Assembly (NCBI GenBank): GCA_017646015.1
Contig: JAGCNI010000132.1
Span: 1-37,481 of the forward strand
Reading direction: 5' to 3'
Length of the DNA stretch: 37,481 nt
Source of the DNA: Lentisphaeria bacterium
GTDB taxonomy: Bacteria > Verrucomicrobiota > Lentisphaeria > Victivallales > UBA1829
The notes under the pieces were generated by a model that did not search any database, was not told the DNA's origin, and saw only the letters and a program-made list of their open reading frames with translations. Positions 7,229 through 14,693 of the stretch are shown here, piece by piece (position 1 is the first letter of the stretch; the number at the start of each line of letters is the position of its first letter). The position numbers and the translations under genes are program-made.

Positions 7229-8473
7229 TCAATCCTGTTCCGGATGATTGAGATGTTGCGAGATCCTTTCTTCCAGATCTTTGTGTTTGCCGTCTGAAAC
7301 ATTGAATCTTTCGCAGATATTGCGGATCAGGGTTGCGGTGTGTTCCAAGTGACCGGAAATGAAATCTGCTGCGGAATAATTTTTGGTGATTTTGATTTCA
7401 GGGATCCGGCAGATCATATCGTTCTGTTGTTCATCCTGATGCGGGAATTGCAGTTTCAGATTTTCGGTATGATTCAGGATGAGCTGTATATTCAGATGTT
7501 CCTCATTGAATCCGGAAACAGCATAGAGTTCTGCGGTAAAATCCATGATCTCTGCGGTGAAATCACAAAGTTTACTGTAAGAAAGCTGATCCGGGATCTT
7601 GACTGCATATTGAAAATGAAAGAGTCCGGAATTATAGAATTGCCATACCTTGCAGTTATCTGCATAACGCAGAGAAACATTGGTGAAATATGCCTGGCGC
7701 AATTCCGCCGGACGGATGAAGAGGGCATCCTGATAATATTTACAGGCTTCTTCCGCATAGAGTCTCAGGTCGGAAAGAGAAAATCTTTCTGCAATATGTT
7801 CGGATGGACGGATCGTGAATTCCAGTTGAAGAATATTGTTTTGCGGATTGATAAACTTCTGGAAGAAACCACGGGAATGACGTATTTCTTCATCAAAACG
7901 GCTCTGGGATTCATCTGCCGGATTGACTCCTGCATGATTTTCATACAATAATCCGCGGATCATTCTGCCGAGCAGTTCCCGTTGGTTCCGCATTGCCCGC
8001 TGGATCAAGGCATGGATCTCGCTTGCCCGGTAAGCCGGACGGCTGGAGGCATCCGTGGTACGGATATAAAAAACTCCCTGCTGCAATTCATGATCGCACC
8101 CTCCGGTACAGACATGCGGCAGCTGGGAGAATCGTTTGATATCCAACACTACATATTGTTTCCCGTCCACAACCGGACGTTCTACTGTGAATTCCACTTG
8201 AGGGTCAGAAAAACGGTTGACAAAATTTCCTATTTCCGAGGGATCGAAAGAGAGCGATTCCTCTTCTGTCATTCCGGTAAAGACAGAGGGTTTTCCCGCG
8301 GCGTCTTCCGAGACACCGATCACCACATAGCCGCCTTTTGTATTGGCGAGAGCCATGCAGTGCCGTGCAAATTTTGCGCGTCCTGTCCGACTGAGTTTAT
8401 TCCAGTTCTGAGCCGATTTATAATCCAGCTCATCTGATTCCACTCCCCGTTTGATGATACTTTCCCAATCCAT
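7229..8473 (-). CDS. AlbA_2 / Schlafen-type DNA-binding domain protein
   Basis: A 414-residue protein whose first 150 residues form an AlbA_2 (formerly AAA_4, Schlafen-like) domain: E-S-D-E-L-D-Y-K near 12-19 and A-L-A-N-T-K-G-G-Y-V-V-I-G-V (41-54), which match the family's acidic-lysine and N-T-x-G-G motifs. The remaining 260 residues contain no domain I recognise. Proteins of this type are annotated as putative DNA-binding, ATP-binding or transcriptional regulators, and a few act in defence. Family activity is poorly defined, so regulatory or nuclease functions are open. It sits between the MIF homologue (54-base gap) and the M16 protease (76-base gap) on the same strand. Confidence 0.75.
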   Translation of the reverse strand: MDWESIIKRGVESDELDYKSAQNWNKLSRTGRAKFARHCMALANTKGGYVVIGVSEDAAGKPSVFTGMTEEESLSFDPSEIGNFVNRFSDPQVEFTVERPVVDGKQYVVLDIKRFSQLPHVCTGGCDHELQQGVFYIRTTDASSRPAYRASEIHALIQRAMRNQRELLGRMIRGLLYENHAGVNPADESQSRFDEEIRHSRGFFQKFINPQNNILQLEFTIRPSEHIAERFSLSDLRLYAEEACKYYQDALFIRPAELRQAYFTNVSLRYADNCKVWQFYNSGLFHFQYAVKIPDQLSYSKLCDFTAEIMDFTAELYAVSGFNEEHLNIQLILNHTENLKLQFPHQDEQQNDMICRIPEIKITKNYSAADFISGHLEHTATLIRNICERFNVSDGKHKDLEERISQHLNHPEQD

Positions 8474-8527
8474 ACGGTCTGACCCTTTCTTGAATGATTC
8501 CTGAACCGTTGTTTCAGTCAGTCCGGT

Positions 8528-8878
8528 TTATGCCAGTGTTTTACCGTTGCATCCCCATTCTTCCGCCCGTTTGTCGTTGAAACAGATGTAGGTGAATTTC
8601 GGATCGACACCATACTGTTTCATCAGATCACAAAGACGTGCACTGAGCGCATTGCAGTTTGTCTGATTCAATGCTCCGATGCTCAGAACAACGATAAATG
8701 CTGAATCTGAATCAAAGTTGCCGCCGAAAGAGATGACTTCATCATCCTGCACAATGGCTTGTGTGACAGCCAACGGTTTTCCGAGTGTTTCCGCAACCGC
8801 TTTTGCCAGTTCGATGGAGAGAGTTTTCTTTGCTTCCCGTTCCAGAACAACAGAGGTCGTAAGTTTGATTGTCGGCAT
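8528..8878 (-). CDS. Macrophage migration inhibitory factor (MIF) homologue, tautomerase superfamily
   Basis: A 116-residue protein close to eukaryotic MIF in length and layout. Seen: Pro2, which becomes the N-terminal catalytic proline after Met removal; G-K-P (33-35) with the lysine that matches MIF Lys32; F-G-G; L-S-I-G-A-L (MIF has H-S-I-G-K-I); R-L-C-D-L-M; Y-I-C-F-N-D (MIF Y-I-N-Y-Y-D); and the C-terminal W-G-C-N-G-K-T-L-A (MIF W-N-N-S-T-F-A). The MIF C-x-x-C redox pair is absent. It should have phenylpyruvate/dopachrome tautomerase activity as a trimer; the physiological substrate is unknown. AAAGGA precedes the ATG, and it lies 32 bases after the ABC permease gene, so it is probably in that operon. 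Confidence 0.88.
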   Translation of the reverse strand: MPTIKLTTSVVLEREAKKTLSIELAKAVAETLGKPLAVTQAIVQDDEVISFGGNFDSDSAFIVVLSIGALNQTNCNALSARLCDLMKQYGVDPKFTYICFNDKRAEEWGCNGKTLA

Positions 8879-8910
8879 AATAAATCCTTTCTGTTTCTAT
8901 TGAAAAATTG

Positions 8911-10578
8911 TTAAATTCTGAAAATAGCCCCGATTTTCCGTCCCAGCAGAATTCCTGCTGCGGCAAGTGTGGCAGCCATAAACAACATTGTCCATACTCC
9001 GAATGCACAAGCTGTGACCGGACCGGATCCCAGGATTTGGGAGAGTTCAAAGATTGCTTTGGTGATTGGGAAGAAGGCTGCTTTCTGAGCCAGGATCAGT
9101 GAGTCGGAAACTTCCAGCATGGAGAAACTGAATGCAAATAATCCGCCCACCAGTAAGTTCGCTGTAATCAGCGGCATGGTGATTTTCCAGAACGCACGGA
9201 CTGGACCACAGCCCAGATTCCGTGCCGCATTTTCCAACTCTTCCGGGGTCTGTTCCAAACCGGAAGAAACGGAACGGACAACATAGGGCAGACGCCGGAT
9301 CGCATACGCCGCAGCCAAAAGCATCAGTGGGTTGTCGATCGGATTGAAAAGATCTCTTGCCCAACTGTATTTGACCGACATTCCGAGGAAACCGAAAGCA
9401 ATCACGATCCCCGGTACAGCCAGCGGTGTCATCGCCAGAATATCAAGTACAGAAGAGAAACGGAATCTCCAACGGACTGCCGCCAGAGAGATCAGCAATC
9501 CGGCAACCAGGGCAAAAAGCATGGCGATCGAGGAATATTTCAGACTGTTTACAATACTCGGCAGCACGATTTTGTGGGAGAGCGCATTTTCAAAATGAAC
9601 CAGTGTAAGATGTTCCGGCAGAACTGTCCCATACCAGTTCCGTGTGAATGCCGTGAGGATCAGGGCAATATGCGGCAGAACAGCGAAAAATGTCACCAGC
9701 AGAAATGCTCCGGGTGCAATGAATCGCATGATCCCGGTCGCCTGTCTTGCCGAAGAGCCCATCGAACCTTTGGCGGCGATCCCTTTGTTATCTGTGGCAA
9801 GCACTGTTCTGGAAAAAATATACATCCCGATCGCTAATGCCAGCATCACAATGACCAGTGTGTAGGGGAGGGGATTGGTTTCCAATTCTGTGATCCCGTT
9901 GAAAATCTGCACGGCAGTTGTCCGGGTGAACCCGAACATCAGCGGCGTACCGAGTTCTGTAAAACTCCAGATCAACACAATACTGCCGCCGGCAAGGATC
10001 CCCGGTTTCAACAGCGGCAGGGTGATCCTGCGGAGACGATACCATTTGTTTGCTCCCAGATTGTCCGCTGCTTCATTCATTGCCGGATCAATATTCCCCA
10101 AAGCTGTAACCAGATTCAGATAGAGGATCGGGTAAAGGTGCAGCGCCATAATGAAACAGACAGACCAGAATCTGCCGTCGCCTCCGAGAAAATCAAGACG
10201 GTTCAATCCGCAGTTTGTCAGGATCGTATTCACGACTCCGTAATGCCCCAGTATCTGCTGGAATCCCAATGCTCCGACAAAAGGCGGGAGGATCATCGGC
10301 AGCATCATTGCCAGACTGCACAGAGACTTGCCCGCAAATTCATATTTATCAAAAATCAATGCCAGCGGCAGAGAGATGATAAATACCATCACGGTCGTGA
10401 CCACGGCGATCCGGAATGAATTCCACAATCCCTGAAGATACAACTGATTTTCAAAAACTTCTTTCAAAAGATTCCAACGCAATCCCTCTTCGATCACGGT
10501 AAAGACCGGAAGGATCAGAAAGACAGCAAAGAAGACCAGCAGAAAAAGGAAACAGATAAATTTTAATATTTTCATCAT
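8911..10578 (-). CDS. ABC transporter permease, fused double domain (iron/thiamine FbpB/ThiP type)
   Basis: A 555-residue inner-membrane protein with about 12 hydrophobic segments and two copies of the binding-protein-dependent permease domain. Each half has an EAA loop that docks the ATPase: E-A-A-D-N-L-G-A (about 178) and E-N-A-A-R-N-L-G-C-G (about 442), both followed by R-I-T-L/M-P-L. A fused double permease is typical of FbpB/SfuB/AfuB ferric importers and of ThiP. The start is ATGATG at 10573-10578, 9 bases after the binding-protein gene. With the upstream ATPase and binding protein it forms a complete importer. The substrate (Fe3+, other oxyanion or small molecule) cannot be decided from sequence. 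Confidence 0.9.
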   Translation of the reverse strand: MMKILKFICFLFLLVFFAVFLILPVFTVIEEGLRWNLLKEVFENQLYLQGLWNSFRIAVVTTVMVFIISLPLALIFDKYEFAGKSLCSLAMMLPMILPPFVGALGFQQILGHYGVVNTILTNCGLNRLDFLGGDGRFWSVCFIMALHLYPILYLNLVTALGNIDPAMNEAADNLGANKWYRLRRITLPLLKPGILAGGSIVLIWSFTELGTPLMFGFTRTTAVQIFNGITELETNPLPYTLVIVMLALAIGMYIFSRTVLATDNKGIAAKGSMGSSARQATGIMRFIAPGAFLLVTFFAVLPHIALILTAFTRNWYGTVLPEHLTLVHFENALSHKIVLPSIVNSLKYSSIAMLFALVAGLLISLAAVRWRFRFSSVLDILAMTPLAVPGIVIAFGFLGMSVKYSWARDLFNPIDNPLMLLAAAYAIRRLPYVVRSVSSGLEQTPEELENAARNLGCGPVRAFWKITMPLITANLLVGGLFAFSFSMLEVSDSLILAQKAAFFPITKAIFELSQILGSGPVTACAFGVWTMLFMAATLAAAGILLGRKIGAIFRI

Positions 10579-10587
10579 AAGAATAAC

Positions 10588-12261
10588 TCACTTTCCTTCT
10601 GCGGCAAGTTGAGCCGCTTTGATATATTGATCCCGTGCATCCTGACTCCATTTTCTGCACATCGCCGCTACTTCCACTGCTGTCCGGCTTCTGGAAATAC
10701 GCAATCCGGCAGCGGCTTTGGGAGCATCATGATAGGCAAAAGGCAGTTTGCAGAATACTCGATACGCTTCCGGAACTTTGTCCGGACCTCCGGCTGCAAT
10801 GATCGCCTTCCATGCAGTCCGCAATTCATCCTGCACATCCAGCGCAACACAGCGAATCAAGATCCGGATCATGGAAAAATAACGTCCGGTCCAGTCGCCG
10901 CGATAGATGAAAGAGAGTCCCGCTTCATAAGGATAATAATCCGGATCAGCCCGGAAATCTTTGAATTCCGGAGCATAGAGGTCTTTGCGGACAGGTGAAC
11001 GGCGGAGAGCATATTTGACTGTGCCGCCCGGAGTGCCGACTTTGAAATTCTGCAATTTCTGCCCTTCCTGTCCGATGATGAAATCCAGAAACGCATGAGC
11101 CTGTTTCAGATTGGGGGCTCCGCGCATCAGCTGGATCGGGTCCGCAGAAACAGAAGTGCCGCCTTCCGGAGCGACATAACGGATCGCCGGTTTTCCTCCT
11201 GTTTGAAAGGCGTTCCATTCCTGTTCTGTCAGACCGTAAAAGTCGATTGCCATACCGACCGCACCGGAACCGGCAGCAACATCCCGTGTCACCTTGCCGG
11301 CACTGTCTGTGATCGTCCGTGTATTGGCGATGATCCGTTTGATCAGATTCATTCCGTCAGCCCATCCGTTATCGAGCATTGCCGGATCCGGTTTAGGGGC
11401 ATTACGCGGAGTGACTGCTTCATGCATTGCCTGCTGGAGAATGATCTCAAAACATTTATTGGCAGAACCGGATTTTGTCGGATCAGCCGCTATGACTGCA
11501 TTGAAATATTCCGCTTTCCCGAGATCACGCCAACGTTTCGGCGGAGCTACGGCATAATCTCCTGTCGGAGAGGGGGACACGCCCGGCAGAGAATATTTCC
11601 GGAGATCTTTCAAGCGGTCTTCATTGTAACAGATCCCGAAACTGGAGAGACATACTCCGTAATATTTACCATTTTTTTCATAGATCTGATCACCGCCGAA
11701 CTCTCTGGGAATGACATCATCCCGGAAATATTCCGGATGCCGCTGATGTAATCCTCCATCGACCGCAAAACCGTTTCTTGCATGACGGGACTGATCGTAT
11801 GTTCCGCCTCCTGCGAAGAGGTCGATCCCGATCCCGACATTGGAGTTCAAAAATTTCTTCCGTGCATTTTTTGCTTCTTCATCCGCTTTCGGATCCCGGA
11901 GAACATTGGGATTGGCAAAGGCGGATGCAATATTGGCATTCCACGGCGGATTGGAGGGATCTGATTCCCAGAAATGACGGAATTCCGCTTCATAACGGTC
12001 TGCAATGTAACGGACAATATCCGATGTGCCTCCCGGTGCGCGCCAGTCAATGATGATATTCCGGTTGTATTTTTCTTTATAATATTTCCGGAATTTATGT
12101 TCCCATTCAAACTTCATCGGTTCGGAATGTGCTGAGATGATCACCAACGTATCGGCATCTTCCAGATAATCGGAAAGAGCATTATCTGTTCGCCGGAGAA
12201 GAAACGGCAGAGTCAGAACCACCGCAGGGAGCAGAAATGCTGCAATGAATCGTCCTTTCAC
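10588..12261 (-). CDS. ABC transporter substrate-binding protein (ferric-type, unusually long)
   Basis: A 557-residue extracellular solute-binding protein with an N-terminal hydrophobic anchor (about 5-21) but no clear lipobox. Recognisable features are the opening strand T-L-V-I-I-S-A-H-S-E-P, the G-G-T-S-D region, and the Y-G-V-C-L-S-S-F-G-I-C-Y-N hinge typical of the SBP_bac_1/6 (FbpA-like) group. At 557 residues it is much longer than the usual 320-360; extra sequence lies between about 80 and 190 and at the C-terminus. It starts with GTG at 12261, 3 bases after the ATPase stop, with a GGAG site inside the ATPase gene, so translation is coupled. Substrate is not determinable from the visible residues. 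Confidence 0.85.
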   Translation of the reverse strand: MKGRFIAAFLLPAVVLTLPFLLRRTDNALSDYLEDADTLVIISAHSEPMKFEWEHKFRKYYKEKYNRNIIIDWRAPGGTSDIVRYIADRYEAEFRHFWESDPSNPPWNANIASAFANPNVLRDPKADEEAKNARKKFLNSNVGIGIDLFAGGGTYDQSRHARNGFAVDGGLHQRHPEYFRDDVIPREFGGDQIYEKNGKYYGVCLSSFGICYNEDRLKDLRKYSLPGVSPSPTGDYAVAPPKRWRDLGKAEYFNAVIAADPTKSGSANKCFEIILQQAMHEAVTPRNAPKPDPAMLDNGWADGMNLIKRIIANTRTITDSAGKVTRDVAAGSGAVGMAIDFYGLTEQEWNAFQTGGKPAIRYVAPEGGTSVSADPIQLMRGAPNLKQAHAFLDFIIGQEGQKLQNFKVGTPGGTVKYALRRSPVRKDLYAPEFKDFRADPDYYPYEAGLSFIYRGDWTGRYFSMIRILIRCVALDVQDELRTAWKAIIAAGGPDKVPEAYRVFCKLPFAYHDAPKAAAGLRISRSRTAVEVAAMCRKWSQDARDQYIKAAQLAAEGK

Positions 12262-12264
12262 TTG

Positions 12265-13260
12265 TCAATCCTCCAATACAGAGATATTTTCCGGGGACAC
12301 CCGCAAAGTATAACGATTTCCGGGGGTGAGATCTTCATACGCCGAGGCGGTAACATCCAGAATCATTCCGTCATTCATTTTGAATTTCAGTTCCGAACGT
12401 TCCCCGAGGAATGTGCCGGAAAGGAATTCCGCTTCAAAACAATGTTCATCTTTTGGTGTATGGACGATTTCGATCATTTCCGGACGGACCAGTAAGGTTT
12501 TGTTTTCCGGTTGCCCTTTGAATTGTGCCGTTGTTACAAAATTGACACCGCCCAGGAATGCAGCGGCAAAACGGTTCCGCGGGCGGCGGTAGATTTCAAC
12601 CGGTGATCCGATCTGCTGGATCACACCTTTATCCAACAGTGCGATCCGGTCGCCCATGCTCAAGGCTTCCCGACGGTCATGTGTCACATAGATCGCGGTC
12701 AGAGAACGTTCTTTGCAAACTCTGCTGATTTCCATACGCATTTCGTCACGGAGTTTTGCATCCAGATTGGAAAGAGGCTCATCCAGCAGCAGTACCCGCG
12801 GAGAAACTGCCACTGCCCGTGCAAGAGCCACACGCTGCTGCTGTCCGCCGGAAAGCGAGGGAATCTTACGGGATGCAAATTCTTCCATGCGAACCAGTTT
12901 CAAGGCATCATTGACTTTTTCCCGGATCTCTTTTTCCGGGAGTCGTGCTGCCCGGAGCCCGAAAGCCACGTTTTCAAAAACAGTCAGATGCGGCCAGAGA
13001 GCATAGTTCTGAAAAACCATTGCCGCTTTCCGTTTTTCCGGCGGAACTGCTGTAATATCGGTATCATCAAAAAAGATTTTTCCTTCCGATGGTTCGAGCA
13101 GTCCGGCAATGATTCTCAGCAAGGTTGATTTGCCGCAGCCGGAGGGTCCCAGCAGGAAGAATAATTCACCGGCATGGATCTCAAGATCCAGCGGCAATAA
13201 GACGGGAACACCTTTCTTATAGGATTTGGAAACTCCTTTGATCGTAACTGATGCTGCCAT
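12265..13260 (-). CDS. ABC transporter ATP-binding protein (FbpC/PotA-type)
   Basis: A 331-residue importer ATPase. Seen: Walker A G-P-S-G-C-G-K-S-T (38-46), Q-loop F-Q-N-Y-A-L-W-P-H, signature L-S-G-G-Q-Q-Q-R-V-A-L (136-146), Walker B V-L-L-L-D-E-P (156-162), D-loop S-N-L-D and H-loop V-T-H-D. The last 90 residues look like a TOBE regulatory/oligomerisation domain (L-L-V-R-P-E-M-I-E-I-V). This layout is that of FbpC, PotA and sulfate-type ATPases. It lies 24 bases after the MarC-family gene and starts the ABC cassette; it energises the permease encoded by the third gene. Confidence 0.92.
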   Translation of the reverse strand: MAASVTIKGVSKSYKKGVPVLLPLDLEIHAGELFFLLGPSGCGKSTLLRIIAGLLEPSEGKIFFDDTDITAVPPEKRKAAMVFQNYALWPHLTVFENVAFGLRAARLPEKEIREKVNDALKLVRMEEFASRKIPSLSGGQQQRVALARAVAVSPRVLLLDEPLSNLDAKLRDEMRMEISRVCKERSLTAIYVTHDRREALSMGDRIALLDKGVIQQIGSPVEIYRRPRNRFAAAFLGGVNFVTTAQFKGQPENKTLLVRPEMIEIVHTPKDEHCFEAEFLSGTFLGERSELKFKMNDGMILDVTASAYEDLTPGNRYTLRVSPENISVLED

Positions 13261-13284
13261 AACGTAACTACTCCCTGTTTGATC

Positions 13285-13920
13285 TTAAAGAAAATTTTTG
13301 ATACCGGTGAAGATCATCTGTGCAGCCATCGCCGCCAGAATCAAACCTGTCAGCTTACTCAAAATCACAATGACCTGATGTCCCAGTTTCTGTTCCACCC
13401 AGGTTGCCGCCCACAACATCGTAGTCAATACGACCATAGCGATCGCAACTGCACCGAGAGAAAGCAATTTCGCCTGAAGATTGGCAGATTCCGCCCCGAT
13501 AACCAACATCGCACCGATTGTGCCGGGTCCCACTGTGACAGGGATCGCCAGAGGTACTACGGCAATATTGGAAATCTGGGCGGAAGAATAACTGTCCTCA
13601 ACCTGCAGGGGGGCGGTGTTGTCTTTTTTATCTGTCACATTGCTGTTGACCAGTCCGACTGCTGAAAGAAAGAGGATCGCTCCTCCTCCGATCCGGAATG
13701 CATCCAGAGTAATGTCAAATGCCTGAAAGATAAAACTTCCGCAGAAAATCAAAATGGTGCAGATCACAAAAGCTGCTGTTCCCACCCGCAGAGCAAGACG
13801 CCGTTTTTGGGTGATTCCCCAACCTTGTGTCATGGAAAGAAACATAGACAGCACAAAGAAGGGTGTCAGCAGGAACAGAAATTTCAAGAATTGGTTGATA
13901 AGAAAACTGATCGTACTCAT
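13285..13920 (-). CDS. MarC family integral membrane protein
   Basis: A 211-residue protein with six predicted membrane helices and the family blocks L-L-T-P-F-F-V-L, G-G-A-I-L-F-L-S-A-V and V-P-L-A-I-P-V-T-V-G-P-G-T-I-G-A (MarC/SnatA family). The frame is open for 60 further codons upstream, but ATG at 13920 is chosen: the extension runs over a strong promoter, has no MarC similarity, and AAGGA precedes this ATG. Function of the family is unclear; the old link to multidrug resistance is not supported, and one member transports small amino acids. First gene after the promoter at 13970-13998 and probably transcribed with the ABC importer. Confidence 0.92.
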   Translation of the reverse strand: MSTISFLINQFLKFLFLLTPFFVLSMFLSMTQGWGITQKRRLALRVGTAAFVICTILIFCGSFIFQAFDITLDAFRIGGGAILFLSAVGLVNSNVTDKKDNTAPLQVEDSYSSAQISNIAVVPLAIPVTVGPGTIGAMLVIGAESANLQAKLLSLGAVAIAMVVLTTMLWAATWVEQKLGHQVIVILSKLTGLILAAMAAQMIFTGIKNFL

Positions 13921-13969
13921 TTTAATTTCCTTTTTAATAAAACTTGTTTCTAAAATACAATATCCTGAT

Positions 13970-13998
13970 ATTATACAGCCAAATCGGATGCTTGTAAA
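13970..13998 (-). promoter_or_regulatory. Strong sigma-70 promoter for marC-ABC operon
   Basis: Minus strand: TTTACA (13993-13998), 17-base spacer, perfect TATAAT (13970-13975), with a leader of about 40 bases to the MarC-family ATG. Confidence 0.8.
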
Positions 13999-14061
13999 GT
14001 TCAAAACCGAAGGAAAATCAAAGATTTTTGCGTTTATCTGCAGTAAAAAGATGCGATCTTG

Positions 14062-14090
14062 TTGCATTTTCTGCAAAATGGAGGTACATT
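14062..14090 (+). promoter_or_regulatory. Candidate promoter for the two-gene membrane protein operon
   Basis: TTGCAT (14062-14067), 17-base spacer, TACATT (14085-14090), about 50 bases before the ATG at 14142. It is divergent from the marC promoter in the same 221-base gap, which otherwise shows no gene. Confidence 0.45.
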
Positions 14091-14141
14091 GCCTATTCAA
14101 CAGATAAAATCAGGTATTATATCAGAAACAGGGGAGCGATC

Positions 14142-14672
14142 ATGTTTTTAAAATGTTTTTTTGAATCTTACGACGAATATACCTTGCACTCAAAACTGTC
14201 TCCGCAACAGTTGAAAGAGATGCTGGATAAATATTGTGTACGCTCTTTTTTTACGCAGGATGCATGGCAGCAGCGTATGAATTTGAATAACAATCAGGCA
14301 TTATACGTGCTGGAACAGAATAAAGAAGAGTACATTCTGACTCCGGTCATGACCACCCGCAACTCTGCAAGACCCCGTTTGCATTTAACTGTTGAAGCAG
14401 AGAAAAACGGTTCGAAAATCAAAGTCGAAGCCCGTCCGATCAATCTGACAATTCTGATTCTGTTCTGGGCACTGCTCCTGTTGGGTGTGGTGATCTGGGG
14501 AATCTGTGTGGATAATCCGAAAGTATTGTTGTCTTTGATCATGTATCCAGCCGGATATTTCATGTTTTATCTTTCCCGGAAACGGGCGGCGTTGGAATAT
14601 CCGTCCATCCGCCAGACTTTTGATGCGTTTATCAAGAAACTGGAAGAGCCTGTTGAACCGGAAAAACAATAA
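14142..14672 (+). CDS. Hypothetical protein with two C-terminal membrane helices
   Basis: A 176-residue protein that I do not recognise. ATG at 14142 is chosen over upstream in-frame starts because GGGGAG lies about 6 bases before it and the longer frame runs into the promoter region. Seen: a soluble N-terminal 100 residues with alternating charged and aromatic residues, then two hydrophobic segments (about 101-123 and 127-145), and a charged tail ending P-V-E-P-E-K-Q. Both termini probably face the cytoplasm. It is followed 21 bases later by another membrane protein, suggesting a joint role; the function is unknown. Confidence 0.8.
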   Translation: MFLKCFFESYDEYTLHSKLSPQQLKEMLDKYCVRSFFTQDAWQQRMNLNNNQALYVLEQNKEEYILTPVMTTRNSARPRLHLTVEAEKNGSKIKVEARPINLTILILFWALLLLGVVIWGICVDNPKVLLSLIMYPAGYFMFYLSRKRAALEYPSIRQTFDAFIKKLEEPVEPEKQ

Positions 14673-14693
14673 ATCATCCGGAGAAAAATTGTT

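Noticed and set aside
13921..14100. N-terminal extension of the MarC-family gene (60 codons)
   Set aside because: It would span a TTTACA-N17-TATAAT promoter, has no family similarity, and the inner ATG has its own ribosome site.
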